A DNA stretch of 64,000 nucleotides, from NCBI GenBank assembly GCA_965207565.1, contig CBDBMQ010000024.1, forward strand, positions 124,001 to 188,000, read 5' to 3'. This document shows, piece by piece, positions 1-9,800 of this stretch. The notes under the pieces are model-generated. The model worked only from the letters and a program-made list of their open reading frames with translations. It was not told where the DNA came from and made no database searches. The position numbers and the translations under genes were made by a program. Positions within the stretch are counted from its first letter, which is position 1; the number at the start of each line of letters is the position of its first letter. The stretch comes from Bin80 sp965207565 (lineage in GTDB: Bacteria > Bacteroidota > Rhodothermia > Rhodothermales > Bin80).

Positions 1-1246
1 GCTTTTTACGCTACTATGGAGTGCCCCCCCCGAGCTTCGAGAGATAGTAGTTCCTCTCATCATCTTCCACCTATCTGCCCTTGACCCGGCTCTTGCTTAC
101 CGGATCTTATTGCAAGAAGATGACTTGCTCAGTGATAATCCAGAAAAAGCGAGAGAGTCCCGGGACAGAGTGGGAATTGACTTGCTGCGGAGCGGATATT
201 TTGATCTCCAGCGTAACCTTGTTCACGCTGTGCAGCGCTTTAGCCAGTACGATGCAAACGCCTTTTCCCAGTTCATAGGCTGGATTGGAAAAGAGGCCGC
301 CCACACTCTGGCTAGCCGCTCAATAGCTCCACGCGTTTGGAAAACCGGAGCGTTATTAATGCCCGTATCACATTTTCTCGGACGAGCTCTGTTGAGTAAT
401 CAGTTTGACGATGAGGGGCTTGTACTTGAGCATGCTAAGAGATTGATCAGTTCTGATGATAGTCGGGATGGAAATAATGTCAAATTTCCAGCCCTGATAA
501 AATGGCTGGAAGACAAAATATCTGTTGCCGAAAATGCAGACGATCCATTCGTTGCTGCCTGGGCACTCCGTGTAGTCCTGTTGGTTCTTACGAAGATGAA
601 TCAAGACCTTCAGTTGAATATCAATGGGCGCATGGTTAAAGTTTCAGATTGGGCTACCAATTATATTTTAATCGCACTCGCACCAAATATCAACCAGCCT
701 TCTGAAATTGAGCAGCGGATGATTGATCGCCGTCGACTCGCGTCAGCGGCATTGTTACTTGCCACATTCACCTGCAATGGACACAAGCATCTAGAAGCTT
801 ACAGCCAGGAAGAAGATCCTTTAGCAATATGGTTAGAGCATGTATGGCTCGTAACAACCAAGCTCCAAGTTGCCCTAGTTGGGCTACGGGGAGGTGTTTC
901 GAATGCCGCCGAAGCAGCCGCTGAGGCTGTACAAGAGCTTGAATTGGATACTCCTAATGTTCCGATTGACGCGTTTGACCCGTTTGCATTTGGTTCTAGT
1001 GGTAATGATATCGGCATAACACTTACCTTGACTGCTATACTGAAGGTAGTGCATGGGCATTCTGATGAGTGCCCAGTCTGGTGGACTGACACAATTCATA
1101 ATCTAGTGGAAAAATTTGCGAATGAAGGCTCGGACGAAATTCCCCCGAGCGAGGAGGAACTCAGCAATCGCTTTGGATTAGCTGCTCCCCTTCGCGTACG
1201 GCCAATTGCTCAGCAATTAATAAAATCCTTATCAATTTCGAACTAA
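1..1246 (+). CDS. 3' part of an unrecognised protein gene (5' end outside window)
   Basis: The reading frame is open from the left edge (codon phase starting at base 2) to a TAA at 1244-1246, giving at least 414 residues. A TTG at 110 could initiate, but the frame upstream of it is also open and reads as ordinary protein, so I treat the gene as truncated by the window edge. The visible part is soluble and mixed alpha-helical with no signal peptide, membrane segment or motif that I recognise. It ends in a hydrophilic tail followed by a short stretch rich in Leu and Ile. No partner gene is visible downstream; the next element is an insertion sequence 200 bp away. Function unknown. Confidence 0.7.
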   Translation, partial: LFTLLWSAPPELREIVVPLIIFHLSALDPALAYRILLQEDDLLSDNPEKARESRDRVGIDLLRSGYFDLQRNLVHAVQRFSQYDANAFSQFIGWIGKEAAHTLASRSIAPRVWKTGALLMPVSHFLGRALLSNQFDDEGLVLEHAKRLISSDDSRDGNNVKFPALIKWLEDKISVAENADDPFVAAWALRVVLLVLTKMNQDLQLNINGRMVKVSDWATNYILIALAPNINQPSEIEQRMIDRRRLASAALLLATFTCNGHKHLEAYSQEEDPLAIWLEHVWLVTTKLQVALVGLRGGVSNAAEAAAEAVQELELDTPNVPIDAFDPFAFGSSGNDIGITLTLTAILKVVHGHSDECPVWWTDTIHNLVEKFANEGSDEIPPSEEELSNRFGLAAPLRVRPIAQQLIKSLSISN

Positions 1247-1445
1247 TCTTCAATCGTGGTTCCCAGTTCTTTGATCCTGGACGCGTTCTTCGCCATATTT
1301 GATAGTTGGCGATCTTGGAAATCAGAGTTCAACAAGATTTAGCCAAGCACATGTTTACAATTTCTGTGATGCCGCTGGGGACTACTCCAACAGTTTAAGG
1401 AATGCTGAAATTCTGTGATTTAAACAATCCGAAACCATCCCTACA
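1247..1445. other. Intergenic spacer
   Basis: About 200 bp between the end of the first gene and the left inverted repeat of the insertion sequence. No convincing ORF, terminator or repeat is seen. Confidence 0.5.
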
Positions 1446-3392
1446 TAGTGCCTGTCAGAAAACTTAAGCATTTTGGGAGGTCCGATCTCGTTTTCGCCTT
1501 TAATTTTTTCAAAACCCGGAATTTTACTCTGCGGGTTTGATATCCTTTCTCCCAGTTCACAATTACTGCTCTTGGGCCTGAACATTTGCGCACGAATTCA
1601 CGTCAATGGAGGCAAGCTGACGTGAATTTCGTGGGGACTGAATGCAACTCTTCCGACTCCGACCGTGGGAGTGGGATCGCACCACCTTCATTTGGTTGGG
1701 TCAACTACGCCGCTTGGCGCCACTCCAGGTACTGGCGTTCCTGCAACAACGCTCCCATGCGACATAGGTTGGTGGCAACCACCGATGCACCGACCGTTCG
1801 GGCAAAGCCTGCCTTGCCTCCTTTGGTGCGAATCCGGTCTCCGCCATGCTGCTCTAAACAATTAATCCGGGATTCTACCTGCGCATGTTTGCGGCGCCGG
1901 TTCTTAAACTCCGGGGCGGATTCTCGCGCACGATCCTCTTTCGAGAGTTTTCCCTTCTTGGGAAGAATCACATGCTTCAACCTTGACGTCAGTGCCTTCA
2001 TGTTCGGCTTGGATGAATAGCCCCGATCAAAACTCATGGCGTGCACGTTCGGATAGGTCTTCTTGCACTGATCCACTAAATCCACCGTGAGGTCTACATC
2101 ACACTCGGTCCACATAATCTGCCACATCAGGATGAATCGATGATCATTCTCTATGATGGAGACCGGAACCCCCAACTCGACCTTCTTCCCTCCACTCTTC
2201 CCCTTCTGAATCCAACGCGTATGGCGGGCATGCAGCGAATAGATCTTCTCATTGGAAGGGATCTTTTCGCCCTTCACCAAACGGCGTTCCACTTGGTCAT
2301 GAAGCGTCCAGGCCAGCTCAGAGGCCGATTCCAGACGCGATATCCACGCAGAGTTTGGATCCAGCTTCTCAATCTCTTGAAGAACCTGATCACATCGCTG
2401 GATGCGCCAGGTGCAAAGCAAAAGATAGCTCTGCACCGCTTCAAGGTTCTTGGATTTTGCGTTCGTCTCCACAGCCCGGTACGCAGACTGGAGCGATCGC
2501 AATAGATGGTCAGCCTGACGCCAACCGGGAAGATCACAGTTCCCGTCCAGTTCGCACACCTCCCAGGCCTTTATAGTCTCCCTGAAAAGCAAGCGGATCG
2601 CATCACGTAACATGCTCGGTCGGAAACTGAACATTCGTTTCCACCACATACGAATCACAGCGAGCCTCCATCGGGGCGTTGGGATCCTCCCCCAGTGCCT
2701 GCATCCCCACCTCCACAATGATCGGATTCAACTCCGCCCAAATCTCCTCGGTGATCAACGAAACATTATCAATGACCGTCTGCAATTCATACACATACCC
2801 GTCTCCAAATTCCGAATCGTCATGTTGTAACATCTGACGTAGTCGCCGATGTTCATTGGCCTCATCCACTAAGTGATCATAGTCCGTGTTCAGCGCCTGC
2901 TTCACAAGTGCCAATACAAGGATGCGCCAGTAGTGCATGCCCGGGCGCCCCTCGCGTTGACGGGTCGTTTTTCCGATCTTCTGTCGAAGAATTGTGAGGA
3001 TTTGTTCCAAGTGGAGTTTACTCTTCCAAATCTGTTGCAATGATCGGAGCACACTGGCCATATCATGGCGGGATTTGGGGTTGATTTCTATCTGCTCAAT
3101 CGGGATGACGCCAAAGGAAGGGGCAGGATCAAATTGGTGTCTCATAACAGGGAAAATGGCGATTTTGAAGGTTGAAGATTTTGCCCAAATTCGGGGATCA
3201 GTGCGCAAAAATGGACGCAATCGCCCCGGAATGAGCCTCTGGAATGGTTCTACGCTGCAAAATCTGAAAAATCGACGTTTTCAGAAAAAATCTTCGCACA
3301 GAATCCATTCCGTGTATTCAGACGGAAATACCACCCACAACGCTTCCTCGGTAGAATATCAGTGCTGAACTACTATTTTCGGACAGGCACTA
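1446..3392 (-). mobile_element. Insertion sequence with defective ISNCY-like transposase
   Basis: The element is about 1.95 kb. Its ends are near-identical inverted repeats: the left end reads TAGTGCCTGTCAGAAAA (1446-1462). The right end, read inward on the minus strand from 3392, reads TAGTGCCTGTCCGAAAA. It encloses one minus-strand transposase gene that is frameshifted, so the copy is probably immobile. No clear target duplication is visible. The right end lies 45 bp from a 130-bp repeat of the ASPIC gene 3' end (3437-3566). Confidence 0.8.
1705..3145 (-). pseudogene. Frameshifted DDE transposase (ISNCY-like)
   Basis: The gene reads from an ATG at 3145 in one frame (residues up to ETNVQFPT) and continues in another frame (SMLRDAIRLLF onward) to a TAG at 1705. 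The break is at about 2620-2625, where the two frames are offset by what looks like a 2-nt loss. The family normally has a Pro-Thr-Asp-Ser type motif at this point, so the lesion removes a residue likely to be the first catalytic aspartate. The downstream part carries the HTRWIQKGKSG and DRGYSSKPN-like motifs and a conserved Glu-Ser-Arg-Ile region expected of the remaining DDE residues. The first five codons or so of alternative upstream starts lack support; MRHQFDPAPS is the likely N-terminus. Family name is from memory of motifs; the frameshift itself is directly visible. Confidence 0.75.
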
Positions 3393-3436
3393 TATATCGG
3401 TGCTTCCAATTTATCTGCCTTAAAATTGGCGGACTT

Positions 3437-3566
3437 GTTCGGCAACGTTTTGTTTATTGCTGCACGATCCTAACCGTCTGAGAACCGGGCGGAACCACGA
3501 CGGTGGTATCTGTGCCTCCCGGCCAGCTGACATGTACTTTTTCGATCTCACTGCGTGGAGCTAACA
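3437..3566 (-). pseudogene. 130-bp copy of the 3' end of the ASPIC/FG-GAP gene
   Basis: Bases 3437-3566 match 6875-7004 in the same orientation over 130 bp without gaps and with only about ten differences by eye. Read on the minus strand it encodes LAPRSEIEKVHVSWPGG followed by TDTTVVV and a TAA, the C-terminal end of the ASPIC/UnbV domain of the gene at 6892-10515. The similarity stops abruptly inside the coding region, so this is an orphan gene tail, either from a lost paralogue or from duplication during insertion of the cassette lying between the two copies. Confidence 0.85.
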
Positions 3567-3805
3567 GGATCGAAAACAAGGGAACTGCTATCTTTTTCAC
3601 CGGCTGGCAAGCTATGGATAAGGTCTTGAAATCCCTGAGTGCGTATTCCGATCAAGTGGGACACTGAGTTGGAATACAATAGGACGCACTTAATTGGTTT
3701 TCTGTAATGCTGAAAACATGTATCTGTCTGAACAGCGAAACCTTCAGTTCCTGCAACTGTATCTTTGCTTCGGCGTTGATCCGATCTTTATTTAACCGTG
3801 GACTC

Positions 3806-5965
3806 ATGGGCGTTGATATAATTAGAGGAACCAGCAAAAAGCCTGTGGCAAGCGATGCATTGACTAACTCCATTTCCTCTCTTCGCGTGAACGGCTTTTT
3901 GTTTATCGGACACCCGATCATAGGGACATATGACGGGGGAAAGGCACTTGATGCTCTTTTGGTCTCCAAGGAGAAAGGTATTGTTGTCTTTGATCTGATT
4001 GAAGGAACCAACGAGGGAGATTACTGCTCACGCCAAGACAACTCCGCGAATAGGCTTGAGTCTCTGCTCCGGACACATAGTGAACTGATGCAACGCAGGA
4101 ATCTCCTCATTCCTATTCATACCATTTCATTCGCACCAGCAATATCTGGAAAGAGATTGCCTGGAGAAGAAAACGATTGTCTTATAGCGAATTCAACCAC
4201 CTTGCTGGAAAAGCTAGGCGGTTTAGAGCCATGGTGCGATGAAAGAAAGGAGGATATTTATGGAAAATCCCTGTCAGTTTTACAGAATGTTTCAACTATC
4301 CGCAAAAGCACAAGAAGGAGAATTGTTAAGAACCCAGACTCGCTTGGAACCAAACTCCAGAACTTAGAAAATTCAATAGCGACCCTTGACCAACAACAAA
4401 ACAGGGCCGTGATTGAAACCGTAGACGGTGTCCAGCGCATTCGCGGCCTTGCCGGCTCCGGTAAAACTATTATTCTGGCATTGAAAGCAGCCTACCTGCA
4501 CATTCAACACCCCGATTGGCGAATCGCTGTTACTTTCTACACACGCTCTCTCAAGGAGCATTTCCGGCAGCTTATTACGAGATTTACCCTTGCTCAAACT
4601 CATGAAGAACCGGACTGGAACACTCTGAAAATTTTAAACGCGTGGGGGGCAGCTGGTGGAACGGGCCGTGATGGCATCTATCATAAATTCTGCATGACGC
4701 ATGGTGTGAAGTATTTTGACTTCAATGCGGCAAGAAAATTCGGGCAGGGAAAAGAATTTTCAGGCGCCTGTGAAGACGCGCTTCGCAATTGTGAGGGATT
4801 CAAAAATATTTACGATGTGATATTGGTAGATGAGGCGCAGGACCTCCCGCCAGAATTTCTGCGCATCTGCTATAATCTTCTGGGCGAAAAGAAGATGCTT
4901 ATTTACGCGTATGATGAGTTGCAGAATCTGTCTGGAGAATCACTTCCTTCCCCAGGGAGAATCTTCGGCACCGACAGCGACGGATCTCCGTTGGTTACGT
5001 TCGATGAATCATCAAACAATGACATTGTTCTAGAAACGTGTTATCGTAACTCGAGACCAGTGCTCACCACCGCACATGCCCTTGGGTTTGGGATCTACAG
5101 GAACACAAGGAGACAAGACACATCCAGACTTGTTCAGATGTTCGACGATCCCCGATTCTGGAAAGACGTCGGATACAGGGTAAAAAAGGGCAATTTATCA
5201 CTTGGCAGTCACGTAAGCCTGCACAGAACACCAGATACAAGTCCTAAGTTTCTTGAAAACCATTCGCCTGTTGAAGAACTAATAAAATTCATCTGCTTCA
5301 ATGAATCGCAGAAACAAACGGAATGGCTGGCAAACGAGATAAAAACCAATCTTGAGTCCGAGGAACTTCGACACGAAGATATTGTGGTCATTAACCCCAA
5401 CCCTCTCACAACCCGTGCCAATGTCGGACCTATCCGCAGCTACCTTTTGGGAATGGATATCAGAAACCACATTGCCGGCGTTGATACTGATGCAGATACT
5501 TTCTTTAAAGCTGAAAACTCAATTACCTTTACGGGTGTTCACCGTGCCAAGGGAAACGAAGCGGGAATGGTGTATATCATAAACGCACAGGAATGCTACT
5601 CCGGGACACTAACCGGACTGAATCTGGCAAAACTTCGCAACCAGCTTTTCACAGCAATTACGAGAAGTAAGGCCTGGGTACGCGTACTCGGCATCGGCGA
5701 TGGAATGAATGAATTAAAGGAAGAGTATGATCGTCTGCGATCAAACGATTTTCGGCTTGAGTTTGATTATCCAACTAGAGAGGAGATAGAGAATTTACGA
5801 GTGGTGCATCGAGACGTACCGAGGGAGGACATTGAACAGATTAAAGAGGACGGGAATCACCTGTCCAGGCTGGTTGATAATATTGAATCCGGCAAATTTC
5901 ATTTAAAAGACTTGGATGAAACTGTTGTGAGCAGATGGAAAGAATTGTTGGAAGTGGATGAGTAG
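3806..5965 (+). CDS. Superfamily 1 (UvrD-like) helicase, putative defence protein
   Basis: About 719 residues from ATG 3806. An upstream in-frame ATG at 3707 would add a cysteine-rich stretch that looks non-native, whereas MGVDIIRG matches the usual start of this family as I know it. The N-terminal about 190 residues contain IGHPIIGTYDGG and DALLVSKEKGIVVFDL, which resembles a NERD-like or restriction-nuclease-like domain. The helicase core follows: Walker A GLAGSGKT (about 214-221), Walker B VDEAQD (about 340), a CYRNSRP motif, TGVHRAKGNEAG (motif V-like) and AITRSK (motif VI-like). It would act in the cytoplasm on DNA or RNA with ATP. The DUF2290 gene starts 5 bp after its stop, so the two form an operon. 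Role in phage defence is inferred from context and domain class. Confidence 0.85.
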   Translation: MGVDIIRGTSKKPVASDALTNSISSLRVNGFLFIGHPIIGTYDGGKALDALLVSKEKGIVVFDLIEGTNEGDYCSRQDNSANRLESLLRTHSELMQRRNLLIPIHTISFAPAISGKRLPGEENDCLIANSTTLLEKLGGLEPWCDERKEDIYGKSLSVLQNVSTIRKSTRRRIVKNPDSLGTKLQNLENSIATLDQQQNRAVIETVDGVQRIRGLAGSGKTIILALKAAYLHIQHPDWRIAVTFYTRSLKEHFRQLITRFTLAQTHEEPDWNTLKILNAWGAAGGTGRDGIYHKFCMTHGVKYFDFNAARKFGQGKEFSGACEDALRNCEGFKNIYDVILVDEAQDLPPEFLRICYNLLGEKKMLIYAYDELQNLSGESLPSPGRIFGTDSDGSPLVTFDESSNNDIVLETCYRNSRPVLTTAHALGFGIYRNTRRQDTSRLVQMFDDPRFWKDVGYRVKKGNLSLGSHVSLHRTPDTSPKFLENHSPVEELIKFICFNESQKQTEWLANEIKTNLESEELRHEDIVVINPNPLTTRANVGPIRSYLLGMDIRNHIAGVDTDADTFFKAENSITFTGVHRAKGNEAGMVYIINAQECYSGTLTGLNLAKLRNQLFTAITRSKAWVRVLGIGDGMNELKEEYDRLRSNDFRLEFDYPTREEIENLRVVHRDVPREDIEQIKEDGNHLSRLVDNIESGKFHLKDLDETVVSRWKELLEVDE

Positions 5966-5970
5966 AAATC

Positions 5971-6639
5971 ATGTCATCACCTAACCAGGTTCGGGAGCAG
6001 ATCAATAAACTCGTTACGTTTTTAGTAGAAAAAGGTCTTTCGAATGATCAGAATTTTGCTTTTCCGAAAGAATCCAAGGGGGAAACTGTTCAAATTATAT
6101 TCCCAGGACGAGAACATTTGTCGGCTGCGTTAAAAGATCGAAATTACAGAGAAATTTACAGGGATATAGCAAAAGAACGTGCGTACAATGCAAAAATGCT
6201 GGATGGCGCATTGATTCAGATGACCTATGAATTTATTAGTACTTCTCTTCAACGTCATCGCCTCGCGTTTTTCCCTTCGCCAGTTCTCGGAGAATTTCAA
6301 CAAGATCCTGACATCTATCTTGATGATGAAATTTATGGAGATATAACTTCAAGGAACATCGTTCCGTCTCCCTTGCGTTTTGACTACGACTCCAGAGAAG
6401 GTAAATACAAAGAACTGATTCATCCAAAATCCCATTTTTCGCTGGGTCAATATCCAAATTGTCGTATTCCCGTGACTTCGCCGATGACTCCAGTGCGGTT
6501 TGTGGATTTTGTTTTAAGGAACTTCTATGATACTAAAGAAAATCGGTACGCCGACGACCTTCCAAGGGATAACTGTTCATTTGCTGAATCAATATTTTCG
6601 GCAGAGCGCAATATTGTTCACATTGTCGTTCCCACATAG
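5971..6639 (+). CDS. DUF2290 domain protein, partner of the helicase
   Basis: 222 residues, starting at an ATG 5 bp after the helicase stop, so translation is probably coupled. The central and C-terminal parts match DUF2290 as I recall it: LIQMTYEF, HRLAFFPSP, and the run SLGQYPNCRIPV followed by TPVRFVDFVLRNFY. The domain has no established biochemical function. No catalytic triad or membrane segment can be assigned. The pairing with an SF1 helicase in a compact two-gene unit bounded by inverted repeats suggests a two-component defence system. It could alternatively be a repair module. Confidence 0.75.
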   Translation: MSSPNQVREQINKLVTFLVEKGLSNDQNFAFPKESKGETVQIIFPGREHLSAALKDRNYREIYRDIAKERAYNAKMLDGALIQMTYEFISTSLQRHRLAFFPSPVLGEFQQDPDIYLDDEIYGDITSRNIVPSPLRFDYDSREGKYKELIHPKSHFSLGQYPNCRIPVTSPMTPVRFVDFVLRNFYDTKENRYADDLPRDNCSFAESIFSAERNIVHIVVPT

Positions 6640-6651
6640 AGAAAGAGCTTA

Positions 6652-6730
6652 GCCCAAGTTCACCATCTCGCCTGAGAGGATACTGATTTTCGGACCGATT
6701 CCCCCCTTATAATATACAGAGAACTTGGGC
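6652..6730. repeat. Inverted repeat GCCCAAGTTC ... GAACTTGGGC
   Basis: A perfect 10-bp inverted repeat (6652-6661 and 6721-6730) encloses 59 bp that include a C-rich run and TATAATATA. It lies just after the DUF2290 stop. It could be a terminator-like stem, a regulatory RNA or a small MITE. The spacer is long for a simple terminator, so its nature is undetermined. Confidence 0.5.
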
Positions 6731-6821
6731 CAGCAACAAGACTGTCTTTTGGCTGAGATGGTCAGTCGCGGTGTACCCCGTTTATGGGAAAAATTTGGAC
6801 AATTTAGTTCGTTGGCTAAGT

Positions 6822-6864
6822 TGCGTATTCCGATGGAAGTGGTCCACTTCGATCGGAATACGCA
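6822..6864. repeat. Palindromic double terminal repeat at the right end of the cassette
   Basis: TGCGTATTCCGATGGAAGTG (6822-6841) is followed almost immediately by its inverse complement (to 6864), giving a near-perfect 43-bp palindrome. It shares its sequence with the left end at 3640-3659. It looks like two abutted IS21-like ends, which might reflect an earlier internal deletion of an element. Confidence 0.65.
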
Positions 6865-6891
6865 GGAGACCTCTGTTCAGCAGCGTTTTGT

Positions 6892-9800
6892 TTATTGCTG
6901 CACGATCCTAACCGTCTGGGCACCGGGCTGAACCACGACGGTGGTATCTGTGCCTCCCGGCCAGCTGACATGCACTTTTTCGATCTCACTGCGTGGAGCT
7001 AACAAGGGAGCAAGGCTGTTCTGACTCCAATACCCGCTTCCTGCAACGACAGCTGCCGCAGGGCCAAGCGAACCATCCCGATATTGTGCCCGCACATTGG
7101 CTCCGATGGTAAATGTATTCGCGTGTTCTGTCCGTAGTTCAACACGAAGACCAACGCCGGCAGATTGATTCTCAAAATGTACGACGGGCCCTGCATTTTG
7201 GGTCACTGCCAGATCCAGACGTCCGTCCAGATTGAAGTCAGCGGCTACGGATGCCCGCTGAGAGCCATAAATCCGAATCCCCGAGTGCTGTGCGAACTGT
7301 GGGACTAACTCGTGAGATTCATTTGCAAGTAGTAGCAGTCCTCGTCCACTATCCAGTCGGGGATAGCCCGAAGCAACTGCGAAGAAATTCTGACTCAGAA
7401 ATAAATCTATTCTCCCATCGCCGTTGAAATCCCCCGCTACCGGTGCAAAGGCGGGCGACCACTGAGCCTCAACCGCGAGCGGAACTACCTCATAGTGCGA
7501 CTCCCTGTTCATGAACACGGTCGTCTGCCAGTGCGTGACTTCGTGATCAGCAGCTCCAGATAATACAGAACCGAAGATGTCTTCTGCCGAACGCTCAGAG
7601 AATTCTCTATACGTTCGAACGTGCTGGCGCAAAATTGGCAGGGCATGCGTGAGCGTCTGAAAATCCCGTACCAATCCCAATGCATCCAGGTCGGGGGTCC
7701 ACTGGACTTCGAGAAGATCCATGCTGCTGTTCTGGTCCAGATCACCATAATAAGCCCGAAGGGGGGTGTTCTGGTCATAGGGAACGTTTTGTCCCCAGTT
7801 GGTCACAACCAGGTCAAGCCTTCCGTCGCCATCAAAATCAGCCGGTGTAATCCCATTCCACCACCCCACATAATCAGTGAGCCCCAAAGAGCGCGTCATG
7901 CGAACCAACTGCCCCCCCCCTCGGTTGTGGAATACCTGTACGGGCCCCCACATCATTGCAAGTGCGAGATCCGTCTGCTGATCACCATTGAGGTCCGCAG
8001 CGACGGCTCCGGATACGAGTCCCAGATTTTCGAACGGTGCGCTGAGCTCATCATCCCGTAGGAGCTCTTGATCGCGGATCCGATAGATGGTGCTGGTTGT
8101 AACTTGGGGGTATTGACCGGGAATAAAATGCCCCCCGACGAAGAGCTCCAAAGAACCATCTCCGGTGAAATCCCCCAAGGCGAGCGGCCCAGGACTCTCT
8201 GACCCAAGCATGTAGGGAGTCCCCTCTCCGCTGAGTGACACCTGAAGAATCCGGGAAAGATCTCCCGCTTCTTCTGGGGTCCGCTCATAGTTGCCTACTG
8301 CTGCCCATACGACTCCCGGTAGAGCAACTATTCCTGCATGATCCCCGGTCGAGGGGTTGCCTAGGTACTGCTTGGTTGCGAAGATTCCAGCATCGTTGAC
8401 CAAGAGTTGCAATCGCTTCCCCTTCCCGCCTCCTAGAATCAGATCCTCATCCCCATCAGAATCTATGTCTACCGCAACCAACGCCGGCCCTCTCTGGCTG
8501 AGCCTATGCGGAAGCAGCGGCTGCCGGGCAAAATCCGCATAACTAGTTTCTTCATGCTGCAATCCGGTACTCAAGGCCTTGAATAAGGTCGGAGGAAGTT
8601 CCGAAGACACCTTGGGTTGAGGTGGTGGCTGATTAATCCAATACTCACTGTTTGGTATCACTTCATCAACCCTGCTGAGTCCACCATCAGGCCAGTGTAC
8701 CTCGATGACTGCACCGCTTGAATAAGCAAACGTGCGTGCTGCATCACTGGATGAAAGATACTCCCCGCCCGCAATGACCTCCTGATTCTGTGGCGGTAAG
8801 CTGTCACTGACGACACGTACGAGCGCACCAACACCTGTAGGGTTGGGGGGCAGTCCCTGGAGACGGACGAGGATCCGCTCGGCTTCTGCATCATTGCGAA
8901 ATACCCCGACGGGGCCATCCAGTCGATTGATCACCAGATCCTGATCTCCATCTTCATCCAGATCGGCCAGTGCCATGCCGTGAGCTACATCCGGGTTCAC
9001 CCCCAATCCCCAGCCCTGCTCAACCCGTTCGAATTGCGCATTCCCAAGGTTGCGGAATGCGATATTTGGTAGATCCAGGTCAGGAAAATCCAATAAAACC
9101 TCTCGCCAGAGGCGTCTGGAGGAACGAGCAGCAATCTGAGCATCTGCATCCATTGCATCGTATGCATGCCCGGTTGTGAGGAGTAAATCTGGCCATCCAT
9201 CCAGATCCACATCGGTGAACACACTGCTCCATGTCCAGCCGGTTGCGGCAACGCCGCTCCAGCGGGCGATTTCGGCGTAGGTTGTATCCGCGCGATTGAG
9301 TAGCAGCATGTTCTGCATCTCCTGTGGGCGGGCGTGGATATCCCCCATGGTCAATACCTCGGGTGGGATCACAAAATGCTGTCTTTGCCGCTCTGAGTAG
9401 CCACTGCTCAACATATCCGCCAGAAAGAGATCTACATGCTCATCTGCATTGATATCTGCGGCTGCCACCGACATTGTTGACTGGCTTGTCTTTCGAAGTG
9501 CCAGTGTGGAGGCGGCTCTGAAGATACCATCTGCACTCCCGAACCAGAGAGCATCCGGACTTTCGAAGTCATTGCACACATAGAGATCTGGGTACCCGTC
9601 CTGATTAAAATCCTGAGAGCGCACGGACAGCGTCCAGTACTGTGGCGCTTCGCTTAACGAGACTCCATTTTCATCCAAAAACAGCCCCTCTGTGAACGAA
9701 CCTTCCGTAAAATTCCCTGCGCCATCATTAAAGAAGATTCGATCAGGTTCAGCAAGTTCGACCCGCATCAATCGACCTTCCTGGTGGATGAGTTTGTAAT

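Larger units (their letters stand above)
3640..6864. mobile_element. 3.2-kb transposon-like unit with IS21-like ends carrying defence genes
   Basis: The left end reads TGCGTATTCCGATCAAGTGG (3640-3659). The right end, read inward on the minus strand from 6864, reads TGCGTATTCCGATCGAAGTG. A further inverted copy, TGCGTATTCCGATGGAAGTG, lies just inside the right end at 6822-6841. TG...CA termini and repeated internal copies of a terminal sequence are known for IS21-family elements. No transposase or helper gene is present; the cargo is the helicase (3806-5965) and the DUF2290 gene (5971-6639). I infer a non-autonomous element mobilised in trans, or an IS21 derivative that replaced its own genes. 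No target duplication is obvious. Confidence 0.6.

Noticed and set aside
1382..1585. 67-codon minus-strand ORF at the left end of the first IS
   Set aside because: It spans the IS terminal repeat and non-coding end and has no protein-like pattern.
6822..6864. Considered as a rho-independent terminator
   Set aside because: The same sequence forms the left end of the unit at 3640 and there is no T-run, so a transposon end is the better reading.
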